From assembly GCF_029690045.1 (NCBI RefSeq), contig NZ_CP121464.1:4712001-4776000 (forward strand): a stretch of 64,000 nucleotides of DNA, written 5' to 3'. A program made the translations under genes and the position numbers. Positions 19,487 to 27,056 of this stretch are shown piece by piece (within the stretch, counting starts at the first letter, position 1; every line of letters begins with the position of its first letter). Source of the stretch: Janthinobacterium rivuli. Its GTDB lineage: Bacteria; Pseudomonadota; Gammaproteobacteria; Burkholderiales; Burkholderiaceae_D. The notes under the pieces are model-generated. The model did no database searches. It was given only the letters and a program-made list of their open reading frames with translations, and had not been told where the DNA came from.

Positions 19487-21217
19487 TTAGAGGTCCTCCG
19501 AGCCGAGCATCATTTCGGACAGGCCTTTGCCGGCTTTCACCATGGGCCACACGTTTTCGGACTGGTCGGTAATAAAGTTCATGAATACCAGCCTGTCTTT
19601 CATGCCAAACGCCTCTTTCAGGGCGCCGTCGACGTCGCCCGGTTTTTCAATTTTCATGCCCACGTGGCCGTAGGCTTCCGCCAGCTTCTCGAAGTCGGGC
19701 AGCGAATCCATGTACGACTCGGAATAACGCGAACCGTAATCGATTTCCTGCCACTGGCGCACCATACCGAGGAAACGGTTGTTGAGCATGATGATCTTCG
19801 GCGTCAGGTGATACTGCTTGCACGTCGCCAATTCCTGGATGCACATCTGGATCGAACCTTCGCCCGTGATGCAGGCAACGGTGGCGTCCGGATTGGCCAT
19901 CTGCACGCCCATGGCGTATGGCAAGCCGACACCCATGGTGCCCAGTCCGCCGGAATTGATCCAGCGGCGCGGCTTGTCGAAACCATAGTATTGCGCGGCC
20001 CACATCTGGTGCTGACCCACGTCGGACGTGATGAAAGCGTCGCCCTTGGTGATCTGGAATACTTTCTCCACCACCGACTGCGGCTTGATGACCAGGTCGG
20101 AAGTCGGGTATTTCAGGCATTCGCGGCCACGCCATTCGGCGATCTGCTTCCACCAGTTGCTCAGGGCATTGACGTTCGGCTTGGCTTCGGCCGCGTCCAG
20201 TTGCGCGAGGAACTCGATCAGCACGTCCTTGACGTTGCCGACGATGGGGATATCGACCTTGACGCGCTTGGAAATCGACGATGGATCGATGTCCACGTGG
20301 ATGATCTTGCGCGGATGCGAGGCGAAATGTTTCGGGTTGCCGATCACGCGGTCATCGAAACGGGCGCCGATGGCGATCAGGACGTCGCAGTTCTGCATCG
20401 CCATGTTCGCTTCATAGGTGCCGTGCATGCCGGGCATGCCGACATACTGCTCGCTCGAGGCGCGGTAGCCGCCCAGACCCATCAAGGTGTTGGTGCACGG
20501 GAAACCCAGGCGGTCGACCAGCTTGTTCAGCTCGGGAGCCGCATGCGCGAGGATGACGCCGCCACCCGTGTAGATCATCGGGCGTTCGGCTTGCAGCAAC
20601 AGCTGCACGGCCTTGCGGATCTGGCCCGAGTGGCCCTTGTCGACGGGACGGTAGGAACGCATCTCGACTTCCTTCGGATAGTCGAAATGGCATTTGTGCA
20701 TGCTGATATCCTTGGGGATATCGACCAGCACGGGTCCCGGACGGCCGGTACGCGCGATGAAGAAGGCTTTCTTGATCGTCGATGCCAGGTCCTTGACGTC
20801 CTTGACGAGGAAGTTGTGCTTAACCACGGGGCGCGTGATGCCGACCGTGTCGCATTCCTGGAACGCATCCTGTCCGATGGCGTGGCTCGGCACCTGGCCG
20901 GAGATCACCACCATGGGAATCGAGTCCATGTACGCGGTGGACAGGCCCGTGACGGCATTCGTGACGCCCGGACCGGACGTGACGATGGCGACACCGACTT
21001 TGTTCGAGCTGCGCGAATAGGCATCGGCGGCGTGGATCGCGGCCTGCTCGTGGCGTACCAGGATATGCTGGAATTTGTTTTGCTGGAAGATGGCGTCGTA
21101 GATGTAGAGTACGGCTCCGCCCGGGTATCCAAAGACGTGCTCGACGCCCTCTTCAGCCAGACAGCGCACGACAATTTCTGCGCCGGTAATGGGTCCTGCT
21201 GCTGCTTCGGTATTCAT
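19487..21217 (-). CDS. ilvB: Acetolactate synthase large (catalytic) subunit
   Basis: A 576-aa thiamine-diphosphate and FAD enzyme making acetolactate from pyruvate. The N-terminal region carries VFGYPGGAVLYIYDAI and the catalytic Glu region (LVRHEQAAIHAADAYSRSS). The central FAD domain and the C-terminal TPP/Mg site (CITGEGSIQMCIQELATCKQ, then NNRFLGMVRQWQE) follow. An AAGGAA ribosome site precedes ATG at 21217. It heads the ilvBNC operon. Confidence 0.98.
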   Translation of the reverse strand: MNTEAAAGPITGAEIVVRCLAEEGVEHVFGYPGGAVLYIYDAIFQQNKFQHILVRHEQAAIHAADAYSRSSNKVGVAIVTSGPGVTNAVTGLSTAYMDSIPMVVISGQVPSHAIGQDAFQECDTVGITRPVVKHNFLVKDVKDLASTIKKAFFIARTGRPGPVLVDIPKDISMHKCHFDYPKEVEMRSYRPVDKGHSGQIRKAVQLLLQAERPMIYTGGGVILAHAAPELNKLVDRLGFPCTNTLMGLGGYRASSEQYVGMPGMHGTYEANMAMQNCDVLIAIGARFDDRVIGNPKHFASHPRKIIHVDIDPSSISKRVKVDIPIVGNVKDVLIEFLAQLDAAEAKPNVNALSNWWKQIAEWRGRECLKYPTSDLVIKPQSVVEKVFQITKGDAFITSDVGQHQMWAAQYYGFDKPRRWINSGGLGTMGVGLPYAMGVQMANPDATVACITGEGSIQMCIQELATCKQYHLTPKIIMLNNRFLGMVRQWQEIDYGSRYSESYMDSLPDFEKLAEAYGHVGMKIEKPGDVDGALKEAFGMKDRLVFMNFITDQSENVWPMVKAGKGLSEMMLGSEDL

Positions 21218-21712
21218 GAAACATTCCTTTCAAGGTCCATTGGAGATTGATCGGATGTTCTTTCCTGACGAAGTTCGCCGTGCGCGACAGTGCTCCTGCT
21301 TCCCTTTTCATGCGGTCACGACATTTCTTTGGGCACCCATAGATACCTTACAAAACAACGCTTAACGCAACTCGTTTGGCCGGAGTTTCTGTGGCGCCTG
21401 TACGAACCGCTCGCGCTTGTGGCGCGGGTTAGAACAAACTGCCTACAAATGAAAGCGCGTCTTGCCGCGGATGGCCTTGTGTGCCGGTCGCGACCTGACC
21501 ATAGGGCTTTGGGGTGTTCAAAGCGTCCCATACGTTATCGCGTTGCACCATTATGGTCAAGGAAAATGTCGGCCGAAAGGCCATTTCGCCCGCACGCCGT
21601 GCAAAAACCCTGCGGAAACGCACATTTTTTGCTAGCATGCACGGGGTTGCAAAAAGCATACCCGCCCCAATTCGCCCACCGCCCCCGCAGCCGCTAAGAT
21701 CCCCAATACCGC
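21218..21712. other. 495-bp divergent intergenic region (ilvB / ECF sigma)
   Basis: No convincing gene. Minus-strand frames of 71-96 codons here are rich in rare combinations and not homologous to anything recognised. It must hold the ilvB and ECF sigma promoters. No leader peptide rich in Leu/Ile/Val and no clear terminator-antiterminator pair was found upstream of ilvB, so no attenuator is claimed. Confidence 0.5.
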
Positions 21713-22282
21713 ATGGCAACAGACAAAGAATTATCCGACTTTCTAGAAAATGTCGAGCGGCGCGCCTTCAAGCAAGCCGCCTACGCGGTCCGCAAGGAAG
21801 AGTCGGCACTTGACATCGTGCAGGACGCCATGATCAAGCTGGCCGAAAAGTACGGCGACAAGCCGGCCGCCGAACTGCCGATGCTGTTCCAGCGCATTCT
21901 GCAGAACACCATACTCGATTATTTCCGCCGAGAAAAAGTTCGCAACACCTGGGTCAGCCTGTTTTCCGGCATGAAGCCCTCGGGCGACGAGCATGAAGAT
22001 TTTGATATACTTGACACATATGAATCGGAACAGGGCTCCAGCGCCGCCGAATCGTCGGCCGACCAGGTCGAACGCGCGCAAATGCTTGATTTGATTGATG
22101 CAGAGGTACAAAAACTGCCTTCACGTCAACGCGAAGCCTTCCTCATGCGTTACTGGCAGGACATGGATGTGGCTGAAACAGCGGAAGCGATGGGTTGCTC
22201 CGAAGGTAGCGTGAAAACACATTGCTCTAGAGCTACCCACACGCTCGCCGAATCGCTGAAAGCCAAGGGAATTAAATTATGA
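21713..22282 (+). CDS. RNA polymerase sigma factor, ECF type
   Basis: A 189-aa sigma-70 family ECF factor. Region 2 is at about residues 15-80 (LDIVQDAMIKLAEKYGDKP; LFQRILQNTILDYFRREKVR). Region 4 is at about 125-180, with the HTH MDVAETAEAMGCSEGSVKTH. A variable acidic linker lies between. No ribosome site is obvious, but the N-terminus (MATDKELSDFLENVERRAFK) is of the family type. It overlaps the next gene by 4 nt (ATGA). That gene is a small membrane protein and could act as its anti-sigma factor. The target regulon is unknown. Confidence 0.9.
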   Translation: MATDKELSDFLENVERRAFKQAAYAVRKEESALDIVQDAMIKLAEKYGDKPAAELPMLFQRILQNTILDYFRREKVRNTWVSLFSGMKPSGDEHEDFDILDTYESEQGSSAAESSADQVERAQMLDLIDAEVQKLPSRQREAFLMRYWQDMDVAETAEAMGCSEGSVKTHCSRATHTLAESLKAKGIKL

Positions 22283-22683
22283 ACACCGACGATCTCAATT
22301 TCGCTTACAAAGTGCGCCATGCACTGAACGAAAAACTCGACGACCTGCCCGCATCGGCCACCGATCGCCTGGCGGCGGCACGCAAGCTGGCCCTGTCGCG
22401 CAAGAAGGCGGACGCGCCCGCCTCCGTCGCCGTACGCAAGGACGTCTTCGCCGGCATCGCCAGCAGCCTGTTCGTCGAACCGCTGTCGTGGCTGGGCCGC
22501 ATGAGCGTCATCATCCCCCTGCTGCTGCTGGTCGGCGGCCTGGTGGGCATCTATCAGTTTGAGCAGGAACAACATATTGCCGAACTGGCAGAAATCGACG
22601 CCGCCGTCCTGTCGGACGAATTGCCGCTCTCCGCCTATATGGACCATGGCTTCAACGCCTACCTGACGAAACGCGAGCAATAA
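22279..22683 (+). CDS. DUF3619 membrane protein, possible anti-sigma factor
   Basis: 134 aa. A cytoplasmic N-terminal helical part (LNFAYKVRHALNEKLDDLPA; DRLAAARKLALSRKKA) precedes one membrane helix near 75-95 (MSVIIPLLLLVGGLVGIYQF) and a short periplasmic tail. The DUF3619 call is from family knowledge. The single-TM topology and ATGA coupling with an ECF sigma gene resemble anti-sigma factors, but no ZAS or FecR-type motif is seen, so the role is inferred. Confidence 0.8.
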   Translation: MNTDDLNFAYKVRHALNEKLDDLPASATDRLAAARKLALSRKKADAPASVAVRKDVFAGIASSLFVEPLSWLGRMSVIIPLLLLVGGLVGIYQFEQEQHIAELAEIDAAVLSDELPLSAYMDHGFNAYLTKREQ

Positions 22684-23454
22684 ATGGCACGCACGAGCGT
22701 ACGCAAAGGCTGGCTGGCTGGCGGCGTCGGCCTGGGTGCCTGCGCCCTGGCGGGCGCCGCCTGGGTAGGCGCGCAGCAACATGCCGCCCCCGCCGCCCCT
22801 CCCGTGGCCGCCGCGCCCGTGGTGGCGCCAGCCCCGGCCGCCAAGCCCGGCTCGCCCCGCACGGCCGGCAAAGGCGGCACGCCCAAGGCGGGCGAGAATC
22901 CATCGTGGAACAAGCTGTCGCGCGCGCAGCAGGAAGCCCTGCAGCCGCTGGCCGGCGAATGGAACAAGCTGGAACCGCTGCGCAAGCAGAAATGGCTCGA
23001 TATCGCCAACCGTTTCGCGTCCATGACACCAGACGAGCAAACCCGCGTGCATGACCGCATGCGCGAATGGGTCAAGCTGACGCCGGAACAGCGCCGCCTC
23101 GTGCGCGAAAACTATACGCGCACAAAGAAGATTGATCCGGGTCAAAAAACCGCGCAATGGGAGCAATACCAGCAATTGCCGGAAGATCAAAAGAAAAAGC
23201 TGGCGACGGAACTCGTGCCGAAAAAACCGCTGGGTAAAGTGCCGGCGATCAATTCAAATACGAGCAAGCCGCCCGTGATACTGCCGCCTGCCACGCCGGC
23301 AGCGCCTGCCGTCGCCGCGCCAGTCCTGCCGCCCGCTCCCGCAGCGACGGCCGTGCCGGCAGGCGATCCTGCCGCCACCACACCACCCGCCGCCGCCGCC
23401 GTGCCCGTCACGCCACCTGTTACGCCTGCCCCACTGCCAAGCAATGTCAAATAG
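22684..23454 (+). CDS. DUF3106 domain secreted protein
   Basis: 256 aa starting directly after the DUF3619 stop. An N-terminal hydrophobic segment (GGVGLGACALAGAAWVGAQ) acts as signal or anchor. The DUF3106 part at about 75-165 has Trp-spaced helices (LSRAQQEALQPLAGEWNKL, KQKWLDIANRFASMTPDEQT, EWVKLTPEQRRLVRENY). A long Pro/Ala low-complexity tail follows from about 190. The C-terminus overlaps the RDD gene by 11 nt. The function is unknown; the heptad-like helices resemble periplasmic metal- or stress-sensing helical proteins only in general form. Confidence 0.8.
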   Translation: MARTSVRKGWLAGGVGLGACALAGAAWVGAQQHAAPAAPPVAAAPVVAPAPAAKPGSPRTAGKGGTPKAGENPSWNKLSRAQQEALQPLAGEWNKLEPLRKQKWLDIANRFASMTPDEQTRVHDRMREWVKLTPEQRRLVRENYTRTKKIDPGQKTAQWEQYQQLPEDQKKKLATELVPKKPLGKVPAINSNTSKPPVILPPATPAAPAVAAPVLPPAPAATAVPAGDPAATTPPAAAAVPVTPPVTPAPLPSNVK

Positions 23455-23980
23455 CACGCCTGCCGCCAGCACCACTTCCCATCCCACGATCAAGCGCCGC
23501 CTGATTTCCATGGTCTACGAGTCGCTGCTGGCCCTGGCCGTGCTCTTTTTACCGTTCCTGCTGTTTGAACTGGCCGTGCAAGGCGCACATACGCCGTTGA
23601 CGGAACACATGCGCCAATGCCTGGCCTTCCTCGTCATGGGCGCGTATTTCATCCATCAGTGGAGCCGCGAAGGGCAAACCCTGGCCATGAAGACGTGGCG
23701 CCTGAAAGTCGTGCTGCCGGGCCAAGCCCACGTGCCGCTACGCGTGGCCGCCTACCGCTATGTCCTGTCATGGATGTGGCTGCTGCCCGCGCTCGTGGCG
23801 GCGTATGCCTTCGACCTGCAGCACTGGACAGCTCTGGGCGCCATCGGCGTCGGCATCCTGGCCTGGTCCAGCACGGCCCTGTTCACGGGCAACGGGCAAT
23901 TCCTGCACGACAAGCTGGCGGGCACGCAAATCGTGCAATTGCCGGCACCGGCGAAGAAGTCAAAGAAAGTCGCCGCCTGA
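23444..23980 (+). CDS. RDD family membrane protein
   Basis: 178 aa with three to four membrane helices and the RDD signature (IKRRLISMVYESLLALAVLF near residues 15-35, where the first Arg-Asp-Asp type positions are partly replaced). The central QTLAMKTWRLKVVLPG and C-terminal NGQFLHDKLAGTQIVQLP segments are characteristic. It overlaps the 3' end of the DUF3106 gene. RDD proteins are often small transporters or assembly factors; no substrate can be named. Confidence 0.85.
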   Translation: MSNSTPAASTTSHPTIKRRLISMVYESLLALAVLFLPFLLFELAVQGAHTPLTEHMRQCLAFLVMGAYFIHQWSREGQTLAMKTWRLKVVLPGQAHVPLRVAAYRYVLSWMWLLPALVAAYAFDLQHWTALGAIGVGILAWSSTALFTGNGQFLHDKLAGTQIVQLPAPAKKSKKVAA

Positions 23981-24044
23981 GTTTTTTATGCGGCTTGACC
24001 TGGGTCATTGAAGCGTCACGGGGGCTCTGCGATCATGGCATGCC

Positions 24045-24521
24045 ATGAATAATACCGCCCCCCTCCCCCACACACGCTTCGCTCCCTACCGCGAGGAAGT
24101 CTGCAGCGAAGACGAAGTCAAACACCTCGTCCACACCTTTTATGCGGCCGCGCGCGACGACGCCATGCTGGGCCCCATCTTTGCCGCCGAGGTCAAGGAT
24201 TGGGATGCCCACCTGGCAACATTGGTCGATTTCTGGTCAGGCTTGCTGCGCGGCACCATGCGCTACCACGGCAAGCCGCTGGCCCAGCACGCGCAAATGG
24301 GAAATTTGACGCCCTGCATGTTCCGCCGCTGGCTGACCCTGTTCTTCGCCACGACGGAAAGCATGGGCAATGCGGCCCTGCAAGAGAAGGCCGATACCAT
24401 TGCCTTGAATATCGCCGAACGGCTCTGGAAAAGCTTTGCGGAAAGCCACGCGAGCAAATGCAGTCCGCAGCAAACAGCCAGCCTCACGACGCCTGAGAAA
24501 ACCGTAGCGAGCGGAAGCTAG
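24045..24521 (+). CDS. Group III truncated haemoglobin
   Basis: A 158-aa haem protein of the 2-on-2 globin fold. Family segments are RFAPYREEVCSEDEVKHLVH, FYAAARDDAMLGPIFAAEV, DWDAHLATLVDFWSGLLRGT and the proximal His region (GKPLAQHAQMGNLTPCMFRR). Proposed roles in the family are O2, NO or peroxide chemistry. It is monocistronic and converges on the pseudouridine synthase gene. The last 10-13 residues (TTPEKTVASGS) are encoded by the left arm of a large palindrome (24491-24606), so the C-terminus may be recent. Confidence 0.88.
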   Translation: MNNTAPLPHTRFAPYREEVCSEDEVKHLVHTFYAAARDDAMLGPIFAAEVKDWDAHLATLVDFWSGLLRGTMRYHGKPLAQHAQMGNLTPCMFRRWLTLFFATTESMGNAALQEKADTIALNIAERLWKSFAESHASKCSPQQTASLTTPEKTVASGS

Positions 24522-24606
24522 TTGTGGCTAAGAAGCGCAACTGTACTCTAGTACAGTGAGCATCGCAGGCCGCAAATAGCGACGCGCAGTAGGTTTGCTC
24601 AGGTGT
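24491..24606. repeat. Large imperfect palindrome between convergent genes
   Basis: About 115 nt folding on itself. The outer arms CCTGAGAAAACC / GGTTTGCTCAGG pair with one mismatch. The middle (GCTAGTTGTGGCT / AGGCCGCAAATAGC) pairs with a few mismatches. The apex ACTGTACT-CT-AGTACAGT is perfect. The left arm enters the haemoglobin ORF and the right arm ends 3 bp before the next gene's stop. It may be a dispersed palindromic element or a two-way terminator without T-runs. Confidence 0.7.
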
Positions 24607-24608
24607 TA

Positions 24609-25367
24609 CTAGAACCGTTCGTAGCCTTGCAGATAGCGCCACTGGCCTGACGGCATGGCGCCCATCGAAATACGGCCAATGCGCAAGCGTTTCATGGCGA
24701 CGACGTCCAGTCCCACCATCTTGCACATGTGGGCGATCTGGCCTGGCTGCACGTTTTTCAGGGCAAAGCGCAAGCGCGTTTCATTTTGCCAGCTGACCTT
24801 GATCGGCGGCAAAGGCTTGCCATTGAAGGGCAAGCCGTGATTCAGCAGCGCCAGGCCATTCTCGGCGATGGCGCCCGACACTTCCACGATGAATTCCTGC
24901 TCCACCGTTTTCGCTTCGTCGACCAGCTTGCGGGCCACGCGAAAATCCTGCGTAAACACCAGCAGGCCGGAAGCCATGGTCTCGAGCGGATTGGTGATGG
25001 TCAGGCCGATCAGATGACGCTTGAGAAAGCGCGTGACTGAGCTGGGCGCCACATTTTCCGGCGTGAAAATCTCTTCGGGACGCAAACAGCTCAATGCCGG
25101 CTTGCCTTCGCTGCCCACGCCGCCGTTGATCCCAGCCGGCTTGTGCAGCAGAATCGTCACGGGCGGCATTTCTTCCAGGGTTGCATTTGGCAGCAGCACC
25201 ACCGTTTGATTGTCGGCCACGCGCGCGCCCGACTCTTCCACCAGCACGCCATCGACCGTGACCCAGCCGCCCTCGATATACAGCTCGGCCTCGCGGCGCG
25301 AACAAGGTACGTCTTCAGACAGGCGCTTGGCCAGGCGGACGGTGGGCATTTCGATTGGTGTGGTCAT
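24609..25367 (-). CDS. RluF/RsuA-family pseudouridine synthase with altered catalytic motif
   Basis: 252 aa. An N-terminal S4-like RNA-binding domain (VRLAKRLSEDVPCSRREAEL, YIEGGWVTVDGVLVEESGAR) precedes the RsuA/RluB/E/F-type synthase domain (ILLHKPAGI, QEFIVEVSGAI, MCKMVGLDVVAMKRLRIGRI). The catalytic segment usually reads G-R-L-D; here it is TNPLETMASGLLVFTQD, with Asp replaced by Glu and Gly-Arg by Asn-Pro. This should weaken or abolish Asp-based catalysis. Start 25367 (MTTPIEMPTV) follows GGGGAGG-like purines. rRNA modification is uncertain; an RNA-binding role is possible. Confidence 0.8.
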   Translation of the reverse strand: MTTPIEMPTVRLAKRLSEDVPCSRREAELYIEGGWVTVDGVLVEESGARVADNQTVVLLPNATLEEMPPVTILLHKPAGINGGVGSEGKPALSCLRPEEIFTPENVAPSSVTRFLKRHLIGLTITNPLETMASGLLVFTQDFRVARKLVDEAKTVEQEFIVEVSGAIAENGLALLNHGLPFNGKPLPPIKVSWQNETRLRFALKNVQPGQIAHMCKMVGLDVVAMKRLRIGRISMGAMPSGQWRYLQGYERF

Positions 25368-25376
25368 GGGGAGGCG

Positions 25377-25430
25377 CAAAAAGCAAGGGAGGAGAAAGCC
25401 GGTATTGTAACCGACCGGCTCCTCCCCTTT
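25377..25430 (-). terminator. Putative terminator downstream of the isc operon
   Basis: On the minus strand GGGGAGGAG-CCGG ... CCGG-CTTTCTCCTCCC forms a long interrupted stem, followed by TTGCTTTTT. It lies beyond the REPIN-like element, between the methyltransferase gene and the next minus-strand gene. The plus strand also ends in TTTT, so it could act both ways. Confidence 0.5.
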
Positions 25431-25458
25431 TGTTGACGTTGTTGCTGACTGCCTGGTG

Positions 25459-25552
25459 GTTGTCGGATTACGCTGCGCTAATCCGACCTACGCGACCGGC
25501 GCGGCGGTGGCGGGTTTGGTAGGTTGGATTAGCGGAACGCGTAATCCAACAA
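25459..25552. repeat. REPIN-like pair of inverted palindromic repeats
   Basis: Two related palindromes in opposite orientation. The left unit (25459-25492) reads TTGTCGGATTACGC and then GCTAATCCGACCTACG. The right unit (25519-25552) reads GTAGGTTGGATTAGCG and then CGCGTAATCCAACAA. A GC-rich spacer of about 26 nt lies between. The units match each other as inverted copies with C/T changes. This is the arrangement of REPIN elements (paired REP sequences). The right unit abuts the methyltransferase stop. Confidence 0.75.
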
Positions 25553-25553
25553 G

Positions 25554-26471
25554 TCAGGCCGTCGCCTTGGCCAATTCCTCGGCAAAGAAACGGTGGCCCA
25601 TTTCTTCCAGACCCAGGGTCTGCAGCACTTCCTGCAGGCGCTCCGTCGGACGCTGGCGCGGCAGGTTTTTATAGCTGGCGATGATCAGTTCATTCTTCAT
25701 CGAATGCTCCCAGCCCACCAGTTCCGTCACGCTGACCTGGTAGCCATGGGCTTCCAGCTGCAGACAGCGCAGCACGTTGGTGATCTGGCTGCCGAACTCG
25801 CGCGTGTGCAGCGGGTGGCGCCACAATTCCGTCAAGACACTCTTGCCCAGGCTCTTGCCCTTGTTCTTTTTCAGCACGGACGCGACTTCCGCCTGGCAGC
25901 ATGGCACCAGCACCATGAATTTCGCCTTCTTTTTCAAGGCAAAGTGGATCGCGTCATCGGTGGCCGTGTTGCAGGCATGCAAGGCAGTGACGATGTCGAT
26001 CTGCTGGGGCAACAAATTCGATTCCGTCGATTCGGCCACGGACAGCGGCAGGAACGACATGCCGGGGAACTTGAATTTCTTCGCCAGCTCTTGCGAGCGC
26101 TGCACCAGCTCTTCACGCGTCTCGATGCCGTAGATGTGCGAACCGTCGTTGCCGTTCTTGAAGAACAGGTCGTACAGGATAAAGCCCAGATACGACTTGC
26201 CGGCGCCATGGTCGACCAGGGAAACGCCGGGGTGGTCGAGCTGCACTTCACGCAGCAGCGGCTCGATGAACTGCGTCAGGTGATACACCTGCTTGAGCTT
26301 GCGGCGGCTGTCCTGGTTCATCTTGCCGTCGCGCGTCAGGATGTGCAATTCCTGCAGCAAGGCGACCGACTGGCCATCCTTGATCTCGGGCATGTTGCTG
26401 GCGGCCGTGATGACGTCTTTCGGCGCAGCGGCTGCGGTGGCGGCGGGTGCCGCGCCCTTAGCGCGCTTCAT
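25554..26471 (-). CDS. SAM-dependent methyltransferase (Methyltransf_32-like)
   Basis: 305 aa. Motif I is seen as SLVDHGAGKSYLGFILYDLF, with an acidic post-I residue (YGIETREELV) and motif IV-like IVTALHACNTATDDAIHFAL, then FMVLVPCCQAEVASVLKKNK. This pattern resembles the GSTCD/TRMT13 class. The start at 26471 overlaps the 3' end of iscX by 14 nt in another frame, so it is the last gene of the isc operon. The longer frame to 26528 would run through iscX. The substrate is unknown. Confidence 0.8.
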   Translation of the reverse strand: MKRAKGAAPAATAAAAPKDVITAASNMPEIKDGQSVALLQELHILTRDGKMNQDSRRKLKQVYHLTQFIEPLLREVQLDHPGVSLVDHGAGKSYLGFILYDLFFKNGNDGSHIYGIETREELVQRSQELAKKFKFPGMSFLPLSVAESTESNLLPQQIDIVTALHACNTATDDAIHFALKKKAKFMVLVPCCQAEVASVLKKNKGKSLGKSVLTELWRHPLHTREFGSQITNVLRCLQLEAHGYQVSVTELVGWEHSMKNELIIASYKNLPRQRPTERLQEVLQTLGLEEMGHRFFAEELAKATA

Positions 26472-26652
26472 CGATCCACGCCATCTGTATCGCTTCGAGC
26501 ACTTTTTCGCCGCCGCGCGTGTGGTCATCGTCGAAGCCGTCCAGTTCCACCACCCAGTTATGCAGGTCGGTGAAACGCACGGTCAGGGGATCGATGTCCG
26601 GATGCGTGTCGAACAAGGCTTCGGCAATCGCGGTGATGTCGGACCATTTCAT
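26458..26652 (-). CDS. iscX: Fe-S assembly protein IscX
   Basis: A 64-aa small acidic protein (MKWSDITAIAEALFDTHPDI, then VRFTDLHNWVVELDGF and a C-terminal EAIQMAWIDEAR). It is typical IscX/YfhJ, which binds IscS and iron and modulates cluster assembly. It sits 1 bp after the fdx stop and overlaps the following methyltransferase gene. Confidence 0.95.
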   Translation of the reverse strand: MKWSDITAIAEALFDTHPDIDPLTVRFTDLHNWVVELDGFDDDHTRGGEKVLEAIQMAWIDEAR

Positions 26653-26653
26653 G

Positions 26654-26995
26654 TTAGTGACTGCCTTCGCTGACCTGGTTGATCGTGTATTTCGGGATCT
26701 CGACGACGAGGTCGGCGTCGGCCACGATGGACTGGCACGACAGGCGCGACACGGCTTCCAGGCCCCAGGCCTTGTCCAGCATGTCTTCTTCCAGTTCCGT
26801 CGCTTCGTTCAGCGATTCGATGCCTTCGCGGACCAGCACGTGGCAAGTGGTGCAGGCGCACGATTTTTCGCAGGCGTGCTCGATGTCGATGTCGTTCTCC
26901 AGCAGGATGTCGCAGATGGACTTGCCGGCAGGGGCTTCGATGACGGCGCCGTCCGGGCAAAGCTTGGCGTGCGGCAGGATAACGATTTGTGGCAT
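26654..26995 (-). CDS. fdx: ISC-type [2Fe-2S] ferredoxin
   Basis: A 113-aa adrenodoxin-type ferredoxin feeding electrons to Fe-S assembly. The cluster ligands are seen in HACEKSCACTTCHVLV (three Cys) and in the C-terminal LSCQSIV (fourth). The N-terminus MPQIVILPHAKLCPDGAVIE and the tail FT/YTINQVSE are family-like. It lies downstream of hscA in the canonical order. Confidence 0.97.
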   Translation of the reverse strand: MPQIVILPHAKLCPDGAVIEAPAGKSICDILLENDIDIEHACEKSCACTTCHVLVREGIESLNEATELEEDMLDKAWGLEAVSRLSCQSIVADADLVVEIPKYTINQVSEGSH

Positions 26996-27056
26996 GGTTT
27001 CTTCTTTCAGTCTGTCATTCGGAGCGCGGCCGCAGCTTCGGCGGCGCGCTGTTCAA

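Noticed and set aside
21316..21719. Minus-strand small frames upstream of ilvB as a leader peptide
   Set aside because: No run of Leu, Ile or Val codons and no terminator-antiterminator structure found.
24541..24556. CTGT-N8-ACAG resembling a LexA box
   Set aside because: It is the apex of the large palindrome between two convergent genes, with no promoter to repress.
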